Assembly (NCBI GenBank): GCA_932521035.1
Contig: OW051496.1
Coordinates: 2,418,001-2,482,000, forward strand
Length of the DNA: 64,000 nucleotides
From: Oscheius dolichura
Lineage: Eukaryota; Nematoda; Chromadorea; Rhabditida; Rhabditidae
Reading direction: 5' to 3'
In this document: positions 9,544 through 21,149 of the stretch, one piece after another
Layout of the letters: each line of letters begins with the position of its first letter
Position numbering within the stretch: position 1 is the stretch's first letter
Position numbers and translations under genes: made by a program
Notes under the pieces: generated by a model
The model's database searches: none
The model's input: only the letters and a program-made list of their open reading frames with translations
What the model was told of the DNA's origin: nothing

Positions 9544-11723
9544 ATGACATCCGGTACTTATTTAATTTCCTTTTTATATGGGATTTTTAGGAATACCGTA
9601 CTACTCTAAAGTTAATTTTACAAATTTAACCGTCATAGGTGTCGGAGGTGGAGGTTGGGTTTACAAAGGAGAGCAGGAAGATTTCGGGTCAGTTTCAAAG
9701 GGTTGTGTAATCACAATTTTAGGCAAATTGCCCTCAAAGAATTCATCTGCTCAAAAGCGCAACCTCACGAAAAATATAGAAAGGAAATTGAAATTCTTAT
9801 AAAGGTAATTTTCTCTTTTCTTTGGGGTTCAATGGAGGAAAGGAGCCCTTTGTTCTCGAGAAACCGCGTATTCAAAAACAATTTCAGCATAGACATCCAA
9901 ATATAGTCAATATATATGGAATACTCTGGGATGGAGTTGATAAATCGGCATATTTAGGCTATGTGATGGAATATGTAAAAGGAGGAAGTCTTCATGATGG
10001 TTTGGCCTTCGTTTGAAGATCTTTATTCAAGGTTTAGTCATATTTGATTCCACAAAAGTATACGGAATTCCGGAAATTTGCTGTTGGATTGAGCAGATTA
10101 GTCTTGGCTTACAGTTTCTCCACAAAAACGGAATAATTCACAGGGATATCAAACCTGGAAAGTAAGATACAAAATCAAAACCTCATTATAAGTCTGTAGT
10201 ATTCTTTTAGCAGGCGAGACTCCGAAACTGGCAGATTTTGGATCAGCCAGAGACCTTGACGTCAGCATTACTGTGGGGTAAGTAGGAGCAAATTTATTTT
10301 TCTTTACAAGAAACAAATTTCAGCGTCGGCACACCAGTTTTTATGGCCCCTGAAGTCATCATGACTGGAAAATATGGCTTCGAAGCTGATATTTATTCCC
10401 TTGCGATTGTCGTCTGGGAACTATTTCACCGGATGTATTTTAGTTTTATTGGAGTGCACATCCTTACAATTTTAGGCGGCCCTACTTTGAATTGGGTGAC
10501 GCTTGGCCAGACATTTTGTATAAAATTAGTTGTGGGATGCGACCGGCTATTTCTTCCAATGAAATGAACGAAAGTTGCTCGCTTTTTATAGAAAGGTTTG
10601 TAGATGTAGGAAGAGTTCTCTTGGACAGCGGTTTATTTAGGTGCTGGCATGAAAAGGTCTCTGAAAGACCGCCAATCAGAGAAATTATTGAATATTTTAA
10701 GTCAAAACAAGGGCCGGTGGTTCCTCGTGATATCCGCAGACCGTTTATCGAAAGTGTCACTCCAAATCGTGGAATGAAGACTACGGTAAGTTCTGTTCGG
10801 CAAAGTCCATTGAAATATTCTTCAGGTTATGATACTGAAACCAGAAATGGGAGAGAAAGGAGATATAGCAATACTGAATGCTAATAGATCTAAATGGATA
10901 GAAATTGCAGTCGAACTACCTCCGGATATTCAAGAGGCTGCTGTAGTTCATCTCGATGAACAAATCTACATAATCGGTGGAGATTATGATCGAAGCAAAT
11001 TACGAAGATTATCAACTGATTACGAATGGGAGGATCTGGCCGAGATGCATGTTGGACGATCGGGAATTGGCAAATCTTGCCTGGAATTGAATGGATTCAT
11101 TTGGGTTTGTGGAGGACTGGATGGGAAAGACGTAGAGGGGCTGAGGAGCATGGAACGATATGACCCGGGCGAGAATAAGTGGTTCAAAATGGCGTAAGTT
11201 CTTTTATTTGTTTTCATTCCAAAATACGGATTTCAGAGACATGAAAAATCGCCGGCGGGAGCCAACTGCAGCGGTCTGTAATGGGAAAATTTATATCTGT
11301 GGAGGATTCTACTCTGATTCTACTGTAAATTTCGAATGTTTTGATCCCGAGAGCGAAGTTTGGACAGAATTAGTAGAACTACCCGAGCTTCCGCGGTGTT
11401 GCTCCCTCCTGTCTTATGGAAACAGGTTGGTTGCCCTGATAGATGGACAGCAGGCAATGGAAACCAATCCCCCGGAATTAAACGGAAAATGGAAACCATT
11501 CCCCTCTTGGAAATATAGCGGCTGGTACCATACAATAAAAGTTCTCGGTGAAGAAATCATTGCAATTGGAGGAGCTCACGACGAGAAGACGAACAGTGGC
11601 CGAATTGAAATATTCAACGGAAAAGAATGGATTGATGGGCCGTCTCTTCCCCTCAATTGGCATGCTCCGTTTGCTATTGTCTGTTCTTGTAGAAGTGTAG
11701 CACATCTTCAAAATAAAATTTGA
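9544..11723 (+). CDS. protein kinase-Kelch propeller fusion (gene C)
   Basis: Eleven exons: 9544-9553, 9591-9687, 9723-9804, 9888-9999, 10059-10161, 10200-10277, 10324-10434, 10476-10595, 10641-10785, 10826-11193, 11237-11723; 570 residues, all phases consistent. The kinase domain covers about residues 18-258: glycine loop IGVGGGGWVY (19-28), beta-3 lysine in ALKEF (K41), HRDIKPGN (128-135), DFG (147-149), APE (169-171) and the CW...RPP end (from 239). All catalytic residues are present, so activity is expected. The style (HRHPNIVNIYG, MEYVKGGSL) is that of tyrosine-kinase-like or MAP3K-type Ser/Thr kinases. From residue 287 a Kelch propeller follows (IYIIGG, IWVCGG, IYICGG, IIAIGG), with two blades lacking the GG pair. 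It may phosphorylate targets held by the propeller. An alternative start is ATG 9578, inside intron 1, which stays open. Confidence 0.85.
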
Positions 11724-13001
11724 AAGAAATTCTGAATAATGGAGAGGAAAAGGCGAGGTATCAGGAAAACAGACGAGAGCGAGAGACATCCTCCTTTCGG
11801 ATCTCCGGAAATATGTGATAAAAAGAATTTTCTAGATAGATATTTATTATTATCAACAAAACGATTGCAATTATTAGAAAGAAAAAATGACAGTCAAATA
11901 AGTACCGCTCCTGAAAGATACACGTTCTTTTCTGATTCAGTAATGGGATAAAAACCAACTCTTATTGTATCAACCGATAGCTCATTTTGGCTAAACACTT
12001 ATTATTGCTGTTCTCTTCCCTTCCCGCCAAGTGTCAAATGACCCTCCCCGGCTACAAAATGTGTCTCGGATCATCTCCCCCTCGATACATCTGGTCTTGT
12101 TTAGCAGGCAGTCCTCCCGGCTCGGGGCCAGTTCCTCCAAGATGCATACCAGGTCACGTGTGGTACGTAGAACGACTCCCTCTATTCATGTCACTGATAC
12201 TTCTAAAGGTAAATTTTCTGAGCAATAATTGTCTGAAATTGGAGGGGAGGTTATTCAAATGAGGGGTGTGACTCATAAAATTACACGAAAAGGGGCATTT
12301 TAAACAGAATTTTTGGACTTTACTTTCACATTTTCACCTCCAATATGAAAGTATTCTCGTTTTGTTTCATTTACTGCCAAGCGCTCATTGTTTACCATCA
12401 AAAAGACTTCATTGTGGCCTTATAAATTTCATTTTCCCCAAAATAAAAGCAGAACAAATCGGTTGATACCAGGCAAATGAAGGAAATATTTTCACAAATT
12501 TTTCCTCTCTGTCCTTCCTGAAAGTATATTCTTCATTTTTATCGTCATTTTTGTACATAAATTCATCCTGGATGTACTGTACAAGGAAAGATTATACAAA
12601 GGGCGAGCATAACTTTTAAAATTGCACGAAAAGGAGGAATTGGGGATCATTTTGAAAAGAACTTCAGTACCTCTTCAAAGTTTTCAAATTCACTATATAA
12701 GATTATCTCAATTTCCTTCACACGCCCAATTGCTACAGCCTGCAGCTCTATTTTTAGGAAATAACTCTACTTCCCCTCGAGGCGATCCTGTGATACTCAC
12801 ATTTTTTTCCAATGTGCAAATGTTTTTCAACTCTACAATAAAAGTGCGGCAAGCCTTCTCACCGCAGTCAATAAAAATGTTCTGTTCCCAAATGACTTTA
12901 TTCTCCTCTTCCCGAGAAAATGTACCCACCATTTATGCGCTTCTTTTCGCGGTCTAATTGTAGGCTACAAAACGATCCAAAACGACTCATTCTCCTTCAA
13001 A
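11724..13001. other. intergenic region between gene C and the first candidate channel exon
   Basis: No gene recognised. A GC-richer patch at about 12030-12190 includes a CACGTG E-box and may be a promoter part for the exon at 13002. Confidence 0.3.
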
Positions 13002-13017
13002 ATGGATCCCCAACAAG
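13002..13017 (+). CDS. candidate far-upstream first coding exon of the channel gene
   Basis: ATG GAT CCC CAA CAA G followed by a GTATGTT donor, ending in phase 1. It joins in frame to the exon at 15540, then to 18849 and 24261. It is tiny, so the call rests on phase agreement along the chain and on a good donor. That the chain belongs to the calcium channel gene is an inference from strand and phase; it could be a separate gene. Confidence 0.4.
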
Positions 13018-14571
13018 GTATGTTTCAGCGCCTCTTTTTAGTCTAGGGGAAGTTTTTCTTTCATTAGGTAGTTTCCATTGATAGCAAGGTTTTACAAAAA
13101 CATTAAAAGAAAGGGAAGAGGAAGCACTGGAATATAACAGTAACATGTTCAAAAACAGTTGGGAATCTTCTGGGGGTACGAAAAGTTTTATTAGGGCCCA
13201 GGATTATAACGGAATTCCATAAAAGGGAAGATTTCAGTAAATTTTAAACAAGACGTAGATGAAAATGAAGAAATTCATAAGGTTCCAATATAAATATCAA
13301 ATAAAACATGAAGAAAACTTGAGTTCTCTCTGTGGAATGATATTTTATTGTTGTGCTGGGCTGCAAAAGGCGACTGCTCTCCTCATAAAGCCAAATCTAC
13401 TTGGCCTAAGAGAGAGACGGCGAGCGAGACATATTTATTTGGCGACTGATTCGATTATTTTACTATGAACACGGGCCTCTTTCTTTCTTTCTTGCTAAAA
13501 ATCACTGTCCTTCTCTTATTCTTCTAATTTTGGAAGGGGAGATTTTATTAATTTAAAAAATATGGATATTCTATGTTTTAGAGAGCCTATTTCTTGTGAG
13601 CTTTGTCTTATTCAATGTTTGGCTCACCGTATTAGCTTGAAAAAACTTTCTGATCTTGTGAAAAATCCAACATAATCCTAATTTCTCCATTTTTATAGAT
13701 CACAGGGTAATAAAATACCCGCCAAGGTGTTCCAATAGCTCTGTGGGTCACTTGTTCTAATTGTCTCTAGTCTTTTTGAATCCGTCGTGTTTTAGCCTCT
13801 AAATACTCTTACTATTACTGAAGTTCCAATTTCTTTCGCAGAGAACGTACAGTTTCTTTTCCTTCTTTCCTGAAAACTCCTCAATTTTATCTCTTGCAAA
13901 CACTGATTCTTGGCCAATGTAAAACAAAATGAAAACTATGGTATTTATCGCTTATTTGATAGATTTTGAGGTTTGCGCCGTAGACTTTGGACGAGTAGCC
14001 TGGTTACGGTAACACGGAATCATCAATGGTCCAAAAAGAGAACAAGAACTATAGGGCTACACGTATATTTCTAGGCGTTTTGCTCTTTTATGCGCCTTCT
14101 GGAGAGATTATTACCTTCTTTGCCGTTTCTTGAGTATATAGGAATCGTGGGGCATGGCAATGGGCAGTAGTTTTTATTCAGAGCAGGCCATAACATATTG
14201 TTATTTGAAATCAGCGCACAGAGCACAGGTAATTGTTATTTTTGGCTGCAATTGGTCGAAGGAACAGGTAAAAAAAACTAAATACCTAAATTGCTTATAG
14301 TGAACTCTGCAAGCTTTTCTTGTTCCAATGAAGCAATTTAAAAAAGAGGAAAACGTTTGACTTGCTGAGAATATTTCATAATCAACGTAGCGATTTTTCT
14401 ATTTCTTTTGTAAAAATATAGGTTCTAGAAATTGTTGCTATAGCGAGCCATAAGAGCAATACAGTAGAGGTTTACCTTACAGCCTATAAAATAACGAAAC
14501 CAACCATTTCCTGCCTTCTCTTCTCCTTCAGACTTCGATCTCTGTTCTCATTAGCCGCGCCTCTCTAAAAG

Positions 14572-14722
14572 CCACCTGCCCCAGGTGTGACCCGGGGTCT
14601 GCCTCTCCGCGTATTTGCATATCCGATCAACTGCTGACGTAGACAAAAAAGAGAGTGATATCCCGTCCCCCACTGGTCAATTTCACCTGTTCCCGTTGAA
14701 CTTCTTCTTCCCGGCCCACGTG
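14572..14722 (+). promoter_or_regulatory. enhancer-like motif cluster
   Basis: In 150 bases of GC-richer intronic DNA: CACCTG and CAGGTG E-boxes facing each other (14573-14587), a perfect octamer ATTTGCAT (POU factor site, 14613-14620), TGACGT (CRE half site, 14635-14640), a further CACCTG (14684-14689) and a CACGTG box (14717-14722). Such sites are bound by bHLH, POU and bZIP factors active in neurons. Function is inferred from motif density only. Confidence 0.35.
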
Positions 14723-15539
14723 GAAATGACAGATTGTTATTTCCTCTAGGAGGGTTGATCTCTTATTCCAATTGACTTCCTCAGACTACCCAGATTTTTT
14801 AATGTTTGGGCGGGACTTATTATAAAACGTTATTGACGAACTTTAGTCCACATTTTCGGTATGTCATAATTTCAAATACTGACAAAATTTTATCTATTTT
14901 TGCTCTTTTTCCTGAAAAACAGTCATTCTGACACACTTTGTTTTCCTAAAGAAGATTTTGTATAATTTCACGTTTTGAGCGTACATTGTAAAGAAGACAG
15001 TTTTATGAAATTACTTCATAGTATTCATTCGAAACAGTAACCAAAAGCAATAGGAAGGAGAGTCGAGCAATGGGATGTGACTGTAGCTAAAGGTCAGCAG
15101 CTCCTTTTATAAAATTTCTGGAACGCGAAATATTTTATGGCCATTTCTAATTTTCCGAACTTTGATTTCTATAGATATTCTGTGTTTTATTAGAAGAAGA
15201 ACATAAATTGCTGATTCTTTCGAGCGTCGATTCGTCTCGGGTGCTTTTTACATAGAGTTACGATGCTCTTATCCCAATTTCCTTTGTTTTTTTTCTGAAA
15301 ACCAGAGTTTTCATCTCTCTCGTTTTCCAATCGAAGATTTTACTAACGGCTAATTCAACAAGAACTTATAAAGGATTTCTGAAACAAAAATATTCACAGA
15401 TATAGCCCTTGCGTAAATCTCTTCCCTTGTAAAAATACTTTACGTTTTATGTAAGTCATAGTAAACATAAACCGGTGATTTGTTTACCGCATCGCTTTTT
15501 AGTGTCCTTCCGAATACAGAAAAAAACGATAACTTTCAG

Positions 15540-15626
15540 ATGCGATGCTGGTTGGCCGCGCATTTGCCGCCAAAAGGCGTCAATCTGCCGCTCCTTCCGC
15601 AACACAACAGCAGCAGAAAAAGAGAG
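15540..15626 (+). CDS. candidate N-terminal exon (basic, Q-rich)
   Basis: Acceptor AACTTTCAG and donor GAGAG/GTTGGT; phase 1 in, phase 1 out. Encodes a basic stretch with AMLVGRAFAAKRRQ followed by QQQQKKR. Codon use is GC-rich compared with surrounding intron DNA. It connects in frame to the exons at 13002 and 18849. Confidence 0.5.
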
Positions 15627-16354
15627 GTTGGTTCTATTTTACAGTTAGTTCATATGTTTACCGGTAGGAAAGGTCAAAAGCTAGATTTTGAATTCACAAA
15701 CGACTTGCACGTAGTGGCAAGCATAGTTCTCTCGGTCAATTATAGTTAGTCCAAAACATAAAGGCAATGTGTAAGCAACCCTCCCCCAATCCTCCCCCAA
15801 TTCTTTTTATCTTGACTATGAAAACGAAAAATTCCGTTGAAAAATTTGGTTTGGCCCTTCGTTACGGTATCTTCTTTGGTACTGAATTTTCATTTGTCTG
15901 GTAAGAGTGCTTCTATTCGCTCAAAGTCTAATATATTGTGAAGATGAAACGCCAAAAATGACGGGTTATTTGTCAATTACAATTTTCTTTCAAATGTTCC
16001 TTAATTGGCTCATCAGTTGAAATTCTCTTGGAACTCTTATAGCTCAGTACCAAAACTTCAAAAAAAGAACATCTATCCTAATAAGAAATCCCCTTTTTTT
16101 GCCTATTTCATTCCGGAAACAAGTGGCTTGTTATTATTCGAACGAATACTCGAAAGACAAAGAAAACATGTATCCGACCAAATGCAACACTACAAAATGT
16201 GGGCAGGGAGACACAGCTCATATGCCATCTCGGGTACTTGAAGCCAGCCCCCGCTTTCTTTATTTGGTGTCAAATTGAACCACACACATTGAGCCACAAC
16301 GCTTGCGACTCCAATTTTTTTTACCCATACCTTTCCTGTTATTTTTCTGCCTTA

Positions 16355-17273
16355 CAAGGGAACCTTTTCAGCTTAGGCTGGGCTCGTGAGGGGGCATCTA
16401 GTCCATTCGAAAGGCCATCGAAAACTGTCCCAGAAACCGTGTTCTGTTTTCCATAAATGACCGGTGTGACGGTGTGGCACGCCATGAAAGAGATGAATCG
16501 ACGCTCGAAAGAATCAGCAATTTATGTTCTTCTAATAAAACACAGAATATCCATAGAAAAAAAAGTGAAATTTTTGCTTTTTTTTCTGGCCGGGTTCGAG
16601 TTTCCACCGGAGCAATTGCCTTTTGCCTCTTTATTTTTATGGGCAAAACGGTTTTGAGAGGACAAAATAGCACCGGGCCGTTACCAAACGAAACACAACA
16701 TAGTCGAAGTATAGAAATAAGGAAATTTTGCTTCTCCCCTCCGGGAAAGACGCCGTTTCATCACTCACGTTACCAGCAAATCATATGTTAGATATAGGCA
16801 GTACAGACTTTTACAGTCCAAGCTAATCTGTTTTGAAGGAGAAGTGGGTTGGTTTTTGACAAGCATGAAATGATAATCCAAAAATATCGCAACAAACTCG
16901 TATTAGGTGTTAGTTGGTAACTTTTGTCCTCTCTCAAAACCGTTTTTCCCATAAAAATAAAGACGCAAAAGGCAATTGCTCCGGTGGAGACTCGAACCCG
17001 GCCAGAAAAAAAGCAAAAATTTTATAAGCCAGTGCATTATCCACTCGGCCACTGCTTCATATTTGTTTTACCGCAATCTGTAGTATGCAATAGCAAAAAC
17101 CGGTTTTGACAAATTTAACATGTAAAACTCAGTTAGCGTGCCACACCGTCACACCGGTTATTTATGGAAAACAGAACACGGTTTCTTTTTTTTTCTGAGA
17201 CAGTTTTTGATGGCCTTTCGAATGGACTAGGTGTCCCCTCATGAGTCCAGCCTAACCCGAAAAGGTTCCCTTG
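16355..17273. mobile_element. 919-bp fold-back transposon with about 320-bp arms
   Basis: The left arm (16355 to about 16672, starting CAAGGGAACCTTTTC) and right arm (about 16922-17273, ending GAAAAGGTTCCCTTG) are reverse complements with modest divergence, around a loop of about 250 bp. TTA flanks both sides (16352-16354 and 17274-17276), a 3-bp duplication typical of PIF/Harbinger elements. No transposase is present. It lies between two candidate channel exons, so a transcript would carry a long duplex. Confidence 0.75.
16977..17068 (-). pseudogene. tRNA-like sequence inside the fold-back element
   Basis: The minus strand shows box A-like TGGCCGAGTGG and box B-like GGGTTCGAGTCTC with a long T-rich variable part, resembling a class II (Leu/Ser-type) tRNA. 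The opposite arm (about 16580-16620) keeps only the box B half. It is probably a captured tRNA gene, not functional. Confidence 0.45.
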
Positions 17274-17579
17274 TTAGAATACGAATCGAGTAAAATGGAG
17301 ACGGGTTCCTTATTTTTAACACAACCGTAAAACATCGAATTCAAAAATGGGACCCTTCTGCTTTTCTATAAATCGTCATGAATATTCACTGCCATTTTTG
17401 AATTAGATAGCTGATAAAGTCTTATTGAAACTGGAAGACGGAAGAATTCAACTGCAATTCTGACAAAGAATAGGAAAAAGCAGAATAGTATCCGTCTGCT
17501 CTTATTTCTATCATCCGTACAACATATCGAAAATTCAGTGAAAGAGGCGCTTCCCCCTGCCATATTCCTTGAGAATTTG

Positions 17580-18545
17580 CGGCTACATCGTTTCCCATGT
17601 CTTTACTGCTTCCAAAAACCGTCAAACACCTTCTCCTCCCTTCTTTTCTTCTCTAGAAACTGTTCGCTCATAAACCAAGTGGCTATGGTTATAAAAGATA
17701 GCAAATGCACTTCTCCTCTTTTTGTTTTCTACAGTCAGCAAAGAAATTATGAGTGAAATGGCTCTTCCTCCAGTATTTTCTGAGAGAATATGCGGCTACA
17801 ACGTTTCCCTCGTCTTCTATTTCTATAAATCGATAGGCCTTGTACCCGTTTTTGTGCTTTACAAACGACTTTTTGATTATTTTGCATGCGAAGAATACAA
17901 TGCTAGCAAGGTTGTTTTTCTATCTTTTTTATTTCTATGGACGGTAAAACATTTCATATAGATTACCAGTAGAACAGTCAGTAAAGAAGTGGGAAATGAT
18001 CATAAAAACGCGAATTACGGTAGCAAATCCCACTTGACGACGCATTGAACCATTGCAGCATAAGGGTTCATGAAGTCTATAAAGTTTCCACAAAACATAA
18101 CATTTCAATCAGGTGTTCTGTCGTTCATCACACACGCATCAAAAGTGAAATTCGGCGAGAAATTTGGCGATATGGTAACTGCCCCTATCTTATTCCATGT
18201 CTTTATTGCTTCCAGAAACCGTCAAAAACCGTTGCCGTCCTTCTTTTCTCCTCTAGAATTTTTTTATATCAACGCTGTAGACATCAGTAAACTTTCTTTC
18301 TTGGATGTCAGATAAAGGAACCTTACATCATTCAAAAACATTCTCTCTCAAAAATTTTGACCAACAATAAAAAGCTCGCAGCCTTTTATGGACGATAAAA
18401 CCTCCAATAAAGTTGCCAAAAAATTAGAAAAGCTCCTATGATTTACTGTAGTCTAATTCCTACGAATGGCCGAATTATTCCAAATCAAGTTTCACCGAAT
18501 CTATAAAGTTTCTATAAAACATAATATTTCAATGCAGCTACGTTG
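17580..18545 (+). repeat. diverged intronic duplications
   Basis: CATGTCTTTACTGCTTCCA at about 17597 recurs as CATGTCTTTATTGCTTCCA at about 18196, each followed by AACCGTCAAA and a CTTCTTTTC..CTCTAGAA block. TCTATAAAGTTTC...AAAACATAA..TTTCAAT occurs at about 18077 and again at about 18500. These are old local duplications, with no coding content. Confidence 0.6.
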
Positions 18546-18848
18546 TTGATTGGTACAATTGATAAATTCGATAGTTTTCACTATACTTCTCCCCATCTGT
18601 TCCCCTTCTTTTTCCCCTTCTACCAATCTTTTCCCCTTCGTTTGGATCCCAAAATCACCTTCTCCTTCTCCTTTTTTAAACAAATACTTCGATAAAGAGT
18701 GCTACCAGAATGATCCGAACATCTATGCGTCGTCCCCTGAACAGACTGCCGTCTCGTGCCGCATTGAAACCATTAGAAAGGAAGAAAACTATAAAAAAGG
18801 GTTGAAATTTCTTTGTTTTTTATTGATAATACTGACCCAATTTTTCAG

Positions 18849-18982
18849 AAAAACCAGCAGCCAAAACACGGACAACGACAGATGAAGAGGCGGGACAAAG
18901 TTCACAATCAACACAGCAACAGCAGCCGGTGGAACTTTCGCCTTCCAGAGGACTTCATGACTTTACTTCGGTTGTTCTGGAG
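18849..18982 (+). CDS. candidate N-terminal exon (Q/S/T-rich)
   Basis: Acceptor ATTTTTCAG, donor CTGGAG/GTGAGG; phase 1 in, phase 0 out, 134 nt. Encodes EKPAAKTRTTDEEAGQSS, a QQQQ run and VELSPSRGLHDFTSVVLE. It looks disordered and cytoplasmic. The frame is open across the exon and agrees with 15540 upstream and 24261 downstream. Confidence 0.5.
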
Positions 18983-20225
18983 GTGAGGGCAAGTTGCACC
19001 TTCTTTTGCCGGCTTACTGAATGCCTTTGAAAAAAATGAACTAAAAACCTTGTGTAAAACGGGGGAAATTAAACGAAAAGTTAGAAGATGCTAAACTGAA
19101 CAAAAAAAAGAAGCTAACACCATGGAGCACAGGGTAGCCGACAAAATTGCGGAGGAACAGGAATTACAAAAACCAGTTCACATTATTTATAAATGATTAC
19201 TGTAGTATTGAAAATTTTGGAGTGAGCTCAATTTACCCGAGTGGTTCCTTTTACCAGTACATTCATCTGTTTCGTCTTCTTATTATCTTCTTTCCTGTGT
19301 CTGTATTATCAGGTTGCCTGGATTCATACAGCGTAATTTTGATTATCAACGAAAGATTGATCGTTTTTATGCCCGGTACTGGTTAGTTTAGGAGAATAGA
19401 AGAAAACTGCTAAAAGCCGTTGAAACTGGGATTTTTGACCATTGTGAAGAAGAAGAGACGACCTGTTTTATATAAGGTTTACTTTGATCTGTTTTTGATA
19501 TCACGAGGTTAACGAAGGCAATAAAAGCATAACCATTGGAGCACTATTTATTACCAGAGCTAAACAGGAAGAAAACTGTTCCTCTAAGAATTTCATGAAC
19601 AGCATAAAACAACTGAACAAGCCATGCTTACGCTAACTAAACGGCTCTCTCTCTTCTCTTACAACTATAATTTATGTAGAAAAACCATATTGCCAAAGTG
19701 TGACGAGATGCGGAGCTTTTGATTAGATAGAACGGTTTTTACTGAATAGTTTGAGAATTGTTTGTAGTGAAGTTTATTCGGTTTCAGTTGCTTTATTTAG
19801 CGAAACGCAATCGATGACAATACTATTTTTACAAAAATCCGGCCATGATTCGTTTCACGAAACTTATAAAGGGAACAGCCGGGCCATATCCGCACTCCTT
19901 CTTTTTTCTTCTGATTTTCAATGAAAATGCCCCATACCTTCGTTAGTTCTTTCCTCCCGCTCCGTTTGCTAAATTGAAAGAGTATCTCTCCAAAAACTGG
20001 AATCTATTAGCTCATAAAGCTTACAAGGTTCAGTTGTTACGAAATAGAGCCTAACCGAGTACAGCAGTGGGCTCCATGGATTCTTTATTCTCTCATCGAA
20101 TCACAATAAAAGTTCAAAATCTAGGCAGAAACGAGTAATAAACTCCAATTTCACTAGAGAAATCCCTGTTTTATTACTTCCTTCCCGTATATTATTCCGC
20201 TAATTGTAGCCCCGTTCCCCCCTCC

Positions 20226-20246
20226 ATGAAAACGATAAAAATTGAG
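20226..20246 (+). CDS. possible alternative first exon (seven codons)
   Basis: ATG AAA ACG ATA AAA ATT GAG is followed by a perfect GTAAGT donor in phase 0, matching the phase-0 start of the exon at 24261. The exon is short, so chance is possible. Confidence 0.25.
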
Positions 20247-20643
20247 GTAAGTCTGTCTGAATCGTTGAAGAATCCCTCCCTTTTCTCATTTTTCTGACTA
20301 AAATAGAAACTAGACAAATGCCATTATTCATTCTACGGTACTTTTATGCATTTAGGATGATGACATATTTTGGCAAATGATGACATATATTGTCAAAGCT
20401 AATTTTTTGTAATTATAAGTTAAAAAAGGAACATCTAAAAGTCTCATTTTGATGTGTTCTATCGACCAGTTATAGACTTTCTACGAATATCAAGACGCTC
20501 CTTTCAGCTGGTTTCTTTCTAATTTTTCAATTTCACTTGTTTCTTTCTAATTTATTGAGGCCTTTTTGGGTTTTTTAAAGGTTTTCTGCACATCTAATAT
20601 AGGCCCATAACTATCTGTATAGCTTTTTTCCAAAGTCCAAAAA

Positions 20644-20772
20644 CTTACCGTACTGTTGTCTTTTTGGGACCTTTTGGACAAACGGGGAGAAAACTCGAGA
20701 GAAATCGAAAAGATCGATCATATTTGCTCAAAAGGTCCCGCGCGGAATGTTTTGAGACCCGGGTACGGTAAG
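20644..20772. mobile_element. small palindromic MITE
   Basis: Ends CTTACCGTAC (20644-20653) and GTACGGTAAG (20763-20772), with an inner inverted pair GGGACCTTTTGG (20666-20677) and CTCAAAAGGTCCC (20727-20739). It is non-coding, and the family is unknown. Confidence 0.45.
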
Positions 20773-21005
20773 AGAGGGCCCCCTGCTGTAATCAGCTGCT
20801 CTTCCTAGACAAATACACCCCATTCTACCGTTTTCCCTATTTCATTCCAGTTTTTGAAAGTCCTTTATCCATATTTTCTTTCTCCCCACGACCAAATGAG
20901 GCGGATAGTTTTTCTTTTGTTCTGACCCTGCTATTAATTTCAAGGTCATCCTTGATTTTTCACTGTGGACAAGTTTTTCTTCTCAAAAGTCTACTTCTTA
21001 TCCAT

Positions 21006-21149
21006 ATGGGACCAGACAAAATGGGTGCCGGCCGCAGCCACCGGAAGCCGACGAGGAGCCTCGCAAAGTGTTTCGTCCGGGGGAAGGGCATTGTGGTGAA
21101 GCCGCTCAAGAGGGGGACAATTGATTCCGAAGAGGGAGGGCCACTATGA
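21006..21149 (+). other. GC-rich ORF patch, possible alternative exon
   Basis: ATG 21006 opens a 47-codon frame (MGPDKMGAGRSHRKPTRSLA...) with GC-rich codon use unlike the flanks. A second frame over the same bases, after an acceptor-like CCAG at 21015, reads a Ser/Gly-rich stretch. Donor sites are weak. It may be an unrecognised N-terminal exon. Confidence 0.2.

Noticed and set aside
16398-16791. Several overlapping frames on both strands
   Set aside because: They fall in the inverted arms of the fold-back element and mirror each other.
16977-17068. Functional tRNA gene
   Set aside because: The boxes are tRNA-like, but stem pairing is poor, the variable part is T-rich and the sequence is part of a transposon.
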